From: Anaerolineae bacterium
Lineage (GTDB): Bacteria > Chloroflexota > Anaerolineae > Anaerolineales > Villigracilaceae
Direction: 5' to 3'
Assembly (NCBI GenBank): GCA_017303735.1
Contig: JAFLCF010000212.1
Coordinates: forward strand, 1,977-7,205
Length of the DNA stretch: 5,229 nucleotides
The position numbers were made by a program, and so were the translations under genes. The stretch's first letter is position 1. The number at the start of each line of letters is the position of its first letter. Shown piece after piece: positions 1-5,229 of the stretch. Under the pieces are notes generated by a model. That model saw only the letters and a list, made by a program, of their open reading frames with translations, searched no databases and was not told the DNA's origin.

Positions 1-1
1 A

Positions 2-1594
2 GACCTGATCGACGTATGGTTCGACTCGGGCTCCATGCCGTATGCGCAGTGGCACTATCCGTTCGAGAACAAGGACAAGTTTGAAGCGCAGTTTCCTGCC
101 GATTACATCTGTGAGGCGGTCGATCAGACCCGCGGCTGGTTCTATTCGCTGCATGCCATCTCAACCCTGCTCAATGACGATGTCGCGTTCAAGAACGTGA
201 TCTGCCTCGGGCACATTCAAGATGCCGAAGGACGCAAGATGTCCAAGTCGTTGGGCAACATCGTCCAGCCGTGGGATGTGCTTAACGTCCACGGTGCGGA
301 TGCGCTGCGCTGGTATCTCTACACCGCCACGCCGCCGGGACAGGAACGCCGCTTCTCCTCCGATTTGGTCGGGGAGGTGATCCGCAACTTTACGCTGACG
401 CTGTGGAATGTCTACTCCTTCTTCATCACCTATGCCAATCTAGACAAACCGCAAGCATTGACCGTCACCGCGCCGACCAATGATCTCGACCGCTGGCTGC
501 TCTCTGAGTTGAACGTGCTCGTGCGCGATGTGACAAAAGCCTACGAAGAATACGATGTGACCAATGCCACCCGCCCGGTGGAGAAATTCGTCGAGACCCT
601 TTCCACCTGGTATGTGCGCCGTTCACGCCGCCGCTTCTGGAAGAACGACTCGAGCGCCGACAAGCAAGCCGCCTACTCCACGCTCTACACCGCGTTGACC
701 ACGGTTGCCAAGTTGATCGCACCTGCCATGCCCTATATGGCGGAAGAGCTGTATCAGAACCTCGTCCGCTCGGTGGATGAGACCGCGCCGGAGTCTGTAC
801 ACCTCGCCGAGTGGCCCCAAGTGATGGAAGAATTCATCGACGAGTCACTGAACACCGAAATGAATTTGGTGATGAAGCTGGTCTCACTGGGACATTCCGC
901 CCGCCAGAAGGCGAACCGCAAAGTGCGCCAGCCCCTGGCAGAAGCCGCCTTCTCGGTGGGAAATAACACCGAACGCGCCGCCCTGCTCAAGAACGTGGAC
1001 GTGATCCAGGATGAGCTGAACGTGAAGCAGGTACGCCTGCTCGATGCCGCCACCGAAGCCGTGTCGCACTCCGTCAAACCGCTGCCCAAGCAACTGGGAC
1101 AAAAATACGGCAACAAGTTCCCGGTCATTCAGAAGGCGATCCTGGCGATGAATGCCGAGGAAGTAGCCAAAGCTCTGCTGACCGGCAACCCGCTCGAAGT
1201 TAAAGCCGGAGGCGAGACCTTCCACATCATCTCAGAAGAAGTGGAAGTGAAAGCCCTCGCCAAAGAAGGCTTTGCCGTGGCGGAAGATGGCGCGTATGTG
1301 GCGGCACTCGTCACCACGTTGACTCCCGAACTCGTCGCCGAGGGCATGGCGCGTGAATTCGTGCGCCGCGTGCAAGACCTGCGCAAATCTGCGGACCTGG
1401 ACGTTGCCGACCGCATCGAACTCTTTGTAGAAGCCAGCGCCGGGTTGAAGACCGCCGTGGAGACGCACGCCGACTACATCACGGCGGAGACCCTGACGGT
1501 GAAGCTCTCTTTCGCCGCCGCGCCTGCGAATGCCGCCGTGGTGGAAGATGCCTTTGAAGGCGAGACCTTGAAGGTGGGTTTGGTGAAGAGTTAG
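2..1594 (+). CDS. ileS: Isoleucyl-tRNA synthetase, type 2, C-terminal part (5' end outside window)
   Basis: This cytoplasmic class I synthetase charges tRNA-Ile with isoleucine using ATP. The frame is already open at base 2, so about 530 C-terminal residues of a protein usually a little over 1,000 long are present. The segment begins in the Rossmann catalytic domain with DVWFDSGSMPYAQ, continues with QTRGWFYSL, and carries the ATP-binding KMSKS loop at bases 236-250. A helical anticodon-binding domain follows (about residues 155-290), including STWYVRRSRRRFW. The C-terminal region ends in EGMAREFVRRVQDLRKSADL (DUF5915-like), and there is no C-terminal Cys zinc finger. The WFDSGSMPYAQ form, the YVRRSRRRFW stretch and the missing zinc finger fit the type 2, eukaryote-like IleRS; known members of that type are often poorly inhibited by mupirocin (family knowledge, not visible here). 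The gene ends at TAG 1592-1594 and is followed by a hairpin terminator. GC content is clearly higher than in the genes to its right. No disruption is seen. Confidence 0.96.
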   Translation, partial: DLIDVWFDSGSMPYAQWHYPFENKDKFEAQFPADYICEAVDQTRGWFYSLHAISTLLNDDVAFKNVICLGHIQDAEGRKMSKSLGNIVQPWDVLNVHGADALRWYLYTATPPGQERRFSSDLVGEVIRNFTLTLWNVYSFFITYANLDKPQALTVTAPTNDLDRWLLSELNVLVRDVTKAYEEYDVTNATRPVEKFVETLSTWYVRRSRRRFWKNDSSADKQAAYSTLYTALTTVAKLIAPAMPYMAEELYQNLVRSVDETAPESVHLAEWPQVMEEFIDESLNTEMNLVMKLVSLGHSARQKANRKVRQPLAEAAFSVGNNTERAALLKNVDVIQDELNVKQVRLLDAATEAVSHSVKPLPKQLGQKYGNKFPVIQKAILAMNAEEVAKALLTGNPLEVKAGGETFHIISEEVEVKALAKEGFAVAEDGAYVAALVTTLTPELVAEGMAREFVRRVQDLRKSADLDVADRIELFVEASAGLKTAVETHADYITAETLTVKLSFAAAPANAAVVEDAFEGETLKVGLVKS

Positions 1595-1629
1595 GGATAG
1601 GGAATGGGGAATCGTTGATCGTGAATAGG

Positions 1630-1666
1630 AAGACCTCGGAGGTTTGTAAAATCTCCGAGGTCTTTT
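1630..1666 (+). terminator. Rho-independent terminator of ileS
   Basis: A perfect 12-bp inverted repeat, AAGACCTCGGAG (1630-1641) against CTCCGAGGTCTT (1653-1664), is extended inward by one G-T wobble and three A-T pairs, leaving a 3-nt loop. It is followed by a short T-rich run (TCTTTTC). It starts 36 bases after the ileS stop codon. The reverse strand has no T-run after the stem, so it should act mainly on + strand transcription. Confidence 0.88.
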
Positions 1667-1686
1667 CATAATCTTTATTTCAAATC

Positions 1687-1767
1687 CTCCCCCAAATTCG
1701 ACAGTTCTATCGTCGCACGCGTGCCCGTTAGGGTAATTGGGGGAGATGTCAGAAGGACAGAGGGGGC
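1687..1767. repeat. Palindromic repeat, copy A (with internal extra palindrome)
   Basis: The arms CTCCCCCAAATT (1687-1698) and AATTGGGGGAG (1735-1745) form an imperfect hairpin, with one unpaired A. Inside are CGAC/GTCG and a perfect 10-base palindrome GCACGCGTGC (1715-1724). The arms are followed by a 22-nt tail (1746-1767) that matches copy B at 20 of 22 positions. The tail holds its own small stem (TGTC/GACA). Relative to copy B, copy A carries about 18 additional loop bases. It lies just past the 3' end of the DUF559 gene. There is no transposase nearby. It looks like one member of a dispersed intergenic repeat family. Confidence 0.8.
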
Positions 1768-1797
1768 AGGGTGCTGGGTTACTCACTCAATCAATCT

Positions 1798-2268
1798 TCA
1801 CTTCTGCTCATTTACCGTATCCAAAATGACTGTCAAAACAGAGTCGATGTTTTTCGTCACATCGTTATTCCAAAAGCGGACAACTTTGTAACCCAATGTT
1901 TCAAAATATTTTGTGCGTTCCGAATCGTATTCGACTTGTTCTAGGTGTTGGCTGCCATCTAGTTCGAGGATGAGTTTCTTTTCGACACACACAAAATCAG
2001 GGATGAAGTTGCCAATGGCATGTTGCCTTCTAAAGGTGACTCCCAACTGGTCGTTGCGAATTCTTGACCACAGTTTGCGCTCGGCGGGAGTAAGTTTTTT
2101 GCGTAGTTGGATGGCGTTGTGTTTGGTTTTTGGGTTACTTCGTTTAGGCGTGGCATTTTGCCCCTCCCTAACCCTCCCCAAATGCGACCCGCAAAGAGCG
2201 CGGCTCGAATTTGGGGAGGGGACTTGTGCTCTTGAAATCATAATTTTAGAAACACACTTCATTTTCAT
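1798..2268 (-). CDS. DUF559 / Vsr-like endonuclease-domain protein (5' end uncertain, possible frameshift)
   Basis: This is a PD-(D/E)xK restriction-endonuclease-fold protein of the DUF559 family, related to very-short-patch repair nucleases. The biochemical role of the family is poorly known. Numbering from the ATG at 2268 (156 residues), the domain runs from about residue 47 to the end: LTPAERKLW (E63), FRRQHAIGNFIPDF (D91), LILELDGSQH (E102, D104, H108) and VVRFWNND near the C-terminus. These are all hallmark blocks, so the nuclease core looks intact. The start is unclear. The frame stays open up to a GTG at 2310 inside repeat copy B. The ATG at 2268 has only a weak GAG upstream, and residues before about 40 are translated repeat hairpin, not typical family sequence. 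A better start by ribosome site, ATG 2154-2156, encodes MPRLNEVTQK but in a neighbouring frame. One extra A in the run at 2127-2131 would join it to the domain. Copies of a palindromic repeat flank the gene. I am sure of the family, less sure of the start and integrity. Confidence 0.85.
   Translation of the reverse strand: MKMKCVSKIMISRAQVPSPNSSRALCGSHLGRVREGQNATPKRSNPKTKHNAIQLRKKLTPAERKLWSRIRNDQLGVTFRRQHAIGNFIPDFVCVEKKLILELDGSQHLEQVEYDSERTKYFETLGYKVVRFWNNDVTKNIDSVLTVILDTVNEQK
2161..2168 (-). promoter_or_regulatory. Shine-Dalgarno-like GGGAGGGG supplied by repeat
   Basis: On the - strand GGGAGGGG lies just before an ATG at 2154-2156, with 6 nt between the GGAGG core and the ATG, which is ideal spacing. 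It belongs to the G/C-rich edge of the hairpin repeat at 2172-2220. It supports ATG 2156 as the real or ancestral start of the DUF559 gene, although the present frame from that ATG does not run into the nuclease domain. Confidence 0.5.
2172..2220. repeat. Long near-perfect hairpin repeat C
   Basis: The perfect 12-bp arms CCCTCCCCAAAT (2172-2183) and ATTTGGGGAGGG (2209-2220) enclose a further CGA/TCG stem and a CCGC/GCGG stem, separated by single mismatches, with a 7-nt loop. This gives 19 paired positions in 49 bases. A related C-rich block (CCCCTCCCTAA, 2161-2171) flanks it on one side. It sits between the upstream in-frame start candidates and the conserved part of the DUF559 gene, so if translation starts upstream the hairpin is translated. 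There is no T-run on either side, so it is not an obvious terminator. Confidence 0.85.
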
Positions 2269-2289
2269 AAAAAATCTCAATTTTCTGTT

Positions 2290-2352
2290 CTCCCCCAATT
2301 CCGACAGCACTACCGTCGTAATTGGGGGAGATGTCCAAAGGACAGAGGGGGC
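2290..2352. repeat. Palindromic repeat, copy B
   Basis: The perfect 11-bp arms CTCCCCCAATT (2290-2300) and AATTGGGGGAG (2320-2330) surround an inner CGAC/GTCG stem. They are followed by a 22-nt tail (2331-2352) that includes a TGTCC-AAA-GGACA mini-hairpin and ends in GAGGGGGC. It is in the same orientation as copy A (1687-1767), so the two form direct repeats about 600 bases apart that bracket the DUF559 gene. It also lies between the 3' end of the methylase-like gene and the DUF559 gene. Confidence 0.82.
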
Positions 2353-2415
2353 GGGCTTGTGCAGGCAGATTACTGATCAACCAAATAACTAACAATTCTC
2401 TGAAATTTTATGCAC

Positions 2416-4710
2416 TTAATTATCGAACAGCTTTATGATTTTGAGCAATTCTTTATCTTCCAGTTCTATTTCTGGCTGTCCTTCGTAATGATATGACACC
2501 CAGGCAGGAATCTGTCCCTCCATGCGATTGTAAAAATAGCAAGCAATCTTTTCATGATCAGGGCTTTTTGTCATTTTTATAAATGGGAGGAGTTCTAATG
2601 GTTTTTTTTCCTGCTTTTCACTTAGATATAGCTTTTCTGTGTCGAGTGGAATTATGGTTTTTATATAATCCTCGACGAAGATTTGGTGCGACCCTTTTAG
2701 TTTAGTAATCGTGTTCTTAAAAACACCATCACGATATTGATTGCTCAACGGAGTAAACAAAATCATATCTTCGAATGTTGATGAAAATATTGAACGTAAT
2801 TTATCTAATTCTGACTCAGCTAAACTTAGTCTTTTACTATTGCTTAGTTCTGCTTTGATACCACTGTGCGCATCACGATTGCGAATACCTGCTGCGCGAT
2901 TAAGAACACCAAAAAGTTCCTTGCCGGAAATTGTTTGAATAAAATCGACTGAATTGGTACAGAATAATTCAAAACAAATCGCCCTTTCATTCGGGCTTCC
3001 AATCATTCTTCTTGTTTGTTTGGCAAGCCTTTCCCCGGTTTTAACCCAATATCCAAATGTGCTTACTGTAATACTCGCTTTTTTTTCCACTTCGGGGAAA
3101 ATCACTTCTCGATATTTAGGCAAGAGATTTCGGTCTGAAAGGTATGCGCTGAGAAGAATGACTGCAATAAATTCTGCTGTTGCTTCGAAAAATTGAAGTA
3201 AATGCTCGAGTTTTTTGTCTACATCCACACTTGCGTAATAACGCCAAAGTATGGATGCAATTGGGAATGGTAGGCTTTCCACCCAGTTTTCGAAACTCTC
3301 TTTTTGATCCAATTTCTGGATATTTTTTCTTAGCTTTTCTGCTTGGTCAGGACGCTTAAAGAGATCCTTCTCAAATTTTTGAAGTTGATATGAAAGCTCG
3401 CGCATTGATCTGTGTATTTCAATGACCTTTTGTTGCACTGCGATTTCAGGTAACAAGACTAAGGCATCAAAAAGATCAAGCTTAGATATCTTTGTAATGA
3501 CATTTCCAGATGCGAGAGAAGCCCTAACCTTTTTTCCGGCTTCTGTGCCGAAATATCCTGCAACGTAATCCGCCAAAGCAAGTTCAGGTTTCAGGGTAAC
3601 CTGTACATAGTGAGATGGGTTCGTGATATCGGCGGAGTCTAATGCAATTGGTAGATGCTCCATCAAAGGTAGAAAAAAGGAGTTAGGAATTTCTTCAAAG
3701 CCACTATCCTCTCCTTTTTTCATAAAATCGAACTTGAGAGCTATTTCTTCAAGTTTAACTATAGGAAGTTTGCTGTGTTTGACAATCTCTTGTATTTCAA
3801 CTAGCAAGGAATATTGACGCCAGGATTTGTATTCTTCTGGATTAGTGACAAGATACCCAGTCTCAAGAATTGCGCCTTTCTTTCGCTGAATAAGATTTCT
3901 AAGCAGACTGTTCTCATCTACTGCATCTGAGAGATGTCCAATAAAAAGGTCTGAAGTTTCCTTCCGACTGACAAAAAACAACGCTGTATTGATTGACGTA
4001 GCAGGCTGAAGTATATTGGATGGCAAGGAAATGATCGCATTGATATGCAATCCAAATTCCCCCAGATTATTTATTACACTGTCCATTCTCTCGTGCCCAT
4101 AAAAACTTTCCGGCAATAGGAAAACAGCCTTACCTTTTTGAGATAATTTTTGACACGCAGAGATCATATGCAAGTACGTTTCACTGTCTTGAAGCTGCAA
4201 CGTACCTTGGGGGAGACTATAGTTCTTCTGTTGAGATGGCAACCCAAATGCAGGAACAGAAATAATTAGGTCAAATTGGTCCTGAGGAAATTCAATTTCC
4301 TGTTCATTACTCTTTAAGTGCCATTGAATGTCTTTTGGGTCAAAAAGCTCTGCAATTTGAGTATCTTCTAAACGACGCATGAGAGCTGTTGATTTAACCA
4401 GCATTTTTTCTTGTAAAGCTAATAGGAGAACGCCAATATTTGCCCAAGGGTCAAGCGCGGTTTCTCCACCGACTTGCTGGCAATAGGATGCAATAAAATC
4501 AATTACTCGATTGGGTATGGACAGAATATCAGACTGATTTGTTTTACGGATAATCGGATCAATATCCCGCCAGCTAAATGGAATTGATTGTTTTTTTGCT
4601 TCTAGCAAAACTTGATGAAAATCCGAAGCAGATAAACGCTTTAAGAGCCCAATATGTAGATTGGTTGCAATTGACCAAAACTCATCTTTTAAATTACGTT
4701 GACTCATCAT
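2416..4710 (-). CDS. Multidomain methylase-like / HsdS-like / HEPN-like fusion protein, putative defence gene
   Basis: The gene encodes 764 residues. Residues 62-300 follow the type I N6-adenine methylase (HsdM) fold: IPNRVIDFI, a motif I counterpart ALDPWANIG (85-93), FDLIISVPAFG (146-156) where catalytic NPPF is expected, GKAVFLLPESFYG (193-205) and IISLPSNILQPATSINTALF (226-245). The GxG of motif I and the Asn of motif IV are absent, so methylation activity is doubtful. Residues 313-437 resemble one HsdS target-recognition half: LADYVAGYF, a GNVITKIS block, then LLPEIAVQQKVIEIHRSM leading into a helical, probably coiled linker (428-475). Residues 478-655 are helical (EHLLQFFEATAEFIAVILLS) with R610-N-R-D-A-H615, matching the HEPN RNase RxxxxH motif. 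Residues 656-764 form a module I cannot name (LELLPFIKM, ACYFYNRM, WVSYHYE). There are no membrane segments or signal peptide. Two adjacent ATGs exist; the second (4707) is better spaced from AGAGG. The gene is AT-rich against its neighbours and has no HsdR or separate HsdS partner in view. Its function as DNA-sensing defence protein is inferred. Confidence 0.85.
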   Translation of the reverse strand: MMSQRNLKDEFWSIATNLHIGLLKRLSASDFHQVLLEAKKQSIPFSWRDIDPIIRKTNQSDILSIPNRVIDFIASYCQQVGGETALDPWANIGVLLLALQEKMLVKSTALMRRLEDTQIAELFDPKDIQWHLKSNEQEIEFPQDQFDLIISVPAFGLPSQQKNYSLPQGTLQLQDSETYLHMISACQKLSQKGKAVFLLPESFYGHERMDSVINNLGEFGLHINAIISLPSNILQPATSINTALFFVSRKETSDLFIGHLSDAVDENSLLRNLIQRKKGAILETGYLVTNPEEYKSWRQYSLLVEIQEIVKHSKLPIVKLEEIALKFDFMKKGEDSGFEEIPNSFFLPLMEHLPIALDSADITNPSHYVQVTLKPELALADYVAGYFGTEAGKKVRASLASGNVITKISKLDLFDALVLLPEIAVQQKVIEIHRSMRELSYQLQKFEKDLFKRPDQAEKLRKNIQKLDQKESFENWVESLPFPIASILWRYYASVDVDKKLEHLLQFFEATAEFIAVILLSAYLSDRNLLPKYREVIFPEVEKKASITVSTFGYWVKTGERLAKQTRRMIGSPNERAICFELFCTNSVDFIQTISGKELFGVLNRAAGIRNRDAHSGIKAELSNSKRLSLAESELDKLRSIFSSTFEDMILFTPLSNQYRDGVFKNTITKLKGSHQIFVEDYIKTIIPLDTEKLYLSEKQEKKPLELLPFIKMTKSPDHEKIACYFYNRMEGQIPAWVSYHYEGQPEIELEDKELLKIIKLFDN

Positions 4711-4713
4711 ATA

Positions 4714-4718
4714 CCTCT
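4714..4718 (-). promoter_or_regulatory. Ribosome binding site of the methylase-like gene
   Basis: AGAGG on the - strand lies 3 nt from the first ATG (4708-4710) and 6 nt from the second (4705-4707). The spacing favours the second ATG, which would make the protein 763 residues. I see no convincing -35/-10 pair for this gene in the 4720-4908 divergent spacer. Confidence 0.6.
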
Positions 4719-4863
4719 GTTGATGACGGTGTCTTTAACGATTCGTTTAAGTGTGGGCTTTCAAATCCCTTTTGCGGACTTGTCCCCGAATTAATTTCTC
4801 CAATTCTAACCGACAATTCTCAACATTTAGGGGAGTGTAAGGGAATCTCCCTCTGTTTCCTTT

Positions 4864-4869
4864 TATAAT
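4864..4869 (+). promoter_or_regulatory. Probable -10 box of the pcs-like gene promoter
   Basis: A perfect TATAAT consensus lies 39 bases before the start codon, which would give a leader of about 33 nt. No good -35 hexamer is present at 16-18 bases upstream (GGGAAT region). A small inverted repeat AGGGA-ATC-TCCCT lies at about 4840-4852, where an activator or repressor could bind. The 198-base spacer between the two divergent genes holds nothing else I can identify. Confidence 0.5.
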
Positions 4870-4908
4870 CAGTGGTGTTATATCTTTAAAACTTCCAAAG
4901 GAACTCTC

Positions 4909-5229
4909 ATGACCTCCTCTGCACAAACTAAACCCAACCTCATCCGCACCATCCTCGCCTATGGCGTCCACGCATTTACCGCCACCGGAGCCATCTGGGG
5001 CATGCTTGGCATCTTCGCCGTCTTTGAAGGCAATTACCGCATGATGATCGTCTGGATGATCGTCGCCGTGCTCGTAGACGGTTTCGACGGCATGCTCGCG
5101 CGCTGGGCAGATGTCAAGAAATATGCGAATGGCGTCGATGGTGCCCTGCTCGACAACATCCTCGACTATCTCAACTACGTCCTCGTCCCTGCCATCTTCA
5201 TGATCAAAACCGACCTGCTGCCCGAACCG
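4909..5229 (+). CDS. pcs: CDP-alcohol phosphatidyltransferase, probable phosphatidylcholine synthase (3' end outside window)
   Basis: This is a membrane enzyme of phospholipid synthesis. Pcs condenses CDP-diacylglycerol with choline to give phosphatidylcholine and CMP. The first 107 residues are present. The CDP-alcohol transferase signature is visible as D57-GF-D60-G-ML-A-R65, then G78-ALL-D82-NIL-D86, with all the metal and CDP-binding Asp residues in place. The spacing between AR and the following G is 12 residues rather than the 8 typical of PgsA and PssA, which together with YGVHAFTATGA (18-28) and DYLNYVLVPA (86-95) points to the Pcs subfamily. Hydrophobic stretches at about 25-40, 45-57 and 87-99 would be the first membrane segments. 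The start ATG (4909) is preceded by AAAGGA (4897-4902) with a 6-nt spacer. It is divergent from the methylase-like gene. A more general CDP-alcohol transferase acting on another alcohol cannot be excluded from the N-terminal third alone. Confidence 0.85.
   Translation, partial: MTSSAQTKPNLIRTILAYGVHAFTATGAIWGMLGIFAVFEGNYRMMIVWMIVAVLVDGFDGMLARWADVKKYANGVDGALLDNILDYLNYVLVPAIFMIKTDLLPEP

Noticed and set aside
1232..1786. 184-residue open frame on the - strand over the end of ileS
   Set aside because: It is antisense to well-conserved IleRS sequence, its start region reads through terminator and repeat DNA, and it has no recognisable domain; a shadow frame in GC-rich coding sequence.
2125..2135. 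Programmed -1 ribosomal frameshifting at the homopolymer
   Set aside because: The frame from ATG 2156 reads ACC CAA AAA CCA, which is not an X XXY YYZ slippery site, and no obvious downstream stimulatory hairpin was seen; an indel or an upstream start is simpler.
1687..2352. CRISPR array
   Set aside because: There are only two copies about 600 bases apart with a gene between them, no regular spacers, and no cas genes in view.
1687..2352. Insertion sequence bounded by repeats
   Set aside because: The bracketing repeats are direct, not terminal inverted, and there is no transposase or DDE/HUH motif; DUF559 is a nuclease family without established transposase function.
1913..2392. 159-residue open frame on the + strand opposite the DUF559 gene
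   Set aside because: Its first half is antisense to the conserved nuclease domain and its second half is translated repeat sequence (hairpin C and copy B); no family resemblance.
1798..4710. Complete type I restriction-modification operon
   Set aside because: There is no HsdR helicase/nuclease and no separate HsdS. The DUF559 protein is not an HsdR, is separated from the methylase-like gene by a repeat, and shows no sign of translational coupling.
4747..4971. 74-residue open frame on the - strand across the pcs start
   Set aside because: It overlaps the pcs promoter, ribosome site and first codons on the opposite strand and has no recognisable features.

Overview
The window looks like bacterial chromosome from a fairly GC-rich organism. 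Two housekeeping-type genes at the edges, ileS on the left and a phosphatidylcholine-synthase-like gene on the right, are GC-rich and both lie on the + strand. Between them is a visibly AT-rich accessory segment (about 1800-4710) with two genes on the - strand. The type 2 (eukaryote-like) IleRS and the many C5/G5 palindromic repeats suggest an environmental lineage such as Chloroflexota/Anaerolineae. That assignment is from memory and is tentative.

Layout. 2-1594 (+): C-terminal half of isoleucyl-tRNA synthetase, closed by a strong rho-independent terminator (1630-1666). 1687-1767 and 2290-2352: two direct copies of a palindromic repeat with a conserved 22-nt tail. Between them lies a DUF559/Vsr-like endonuclease gene (-, stop at 1798). 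A third, long hairpin (2172-2220) sits just upstream of its conserved domain and supplies a Shine-Dalgarno-like GGGAGGGG. The best-placed ATG (2156) is one frame off the nuclease domain and is separated from it by a 5-base homopolymer, so the gene may be frameshifted or may start further upstream. 2416-4710 (-): a 764-residue multidomain protein with an N6-adenine-methylase-like domain, an HsdS-like specificity segment, an all-helical part with an HEPN-type RNRDAH motif, and an unrecognised conserved-looking C-terminus. 4909-5229 (+): start of a CDP-alcohol phosphatidyltransferase, best matched to phosphatidylcholine synthase (Pcs), with a perfect TATAAT -10 box upstream.

How the genes work together. 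The edge genes are unrelated core functions. The most interesting gene is the central fusion. Its methylase motifs I and IV are both degraded (DPWANIG, SVPAF) and no HsdR or separate HsdS gene is in view. It may therefore be a single-gene defence-like protein in which a dead methylase/specificity module senses DNA and a HEPN-like RNase acts as effector. This is inference from sequence only. The DUF559 gene looks more like a passenger of the repeat family than a partner of the fusion protein.
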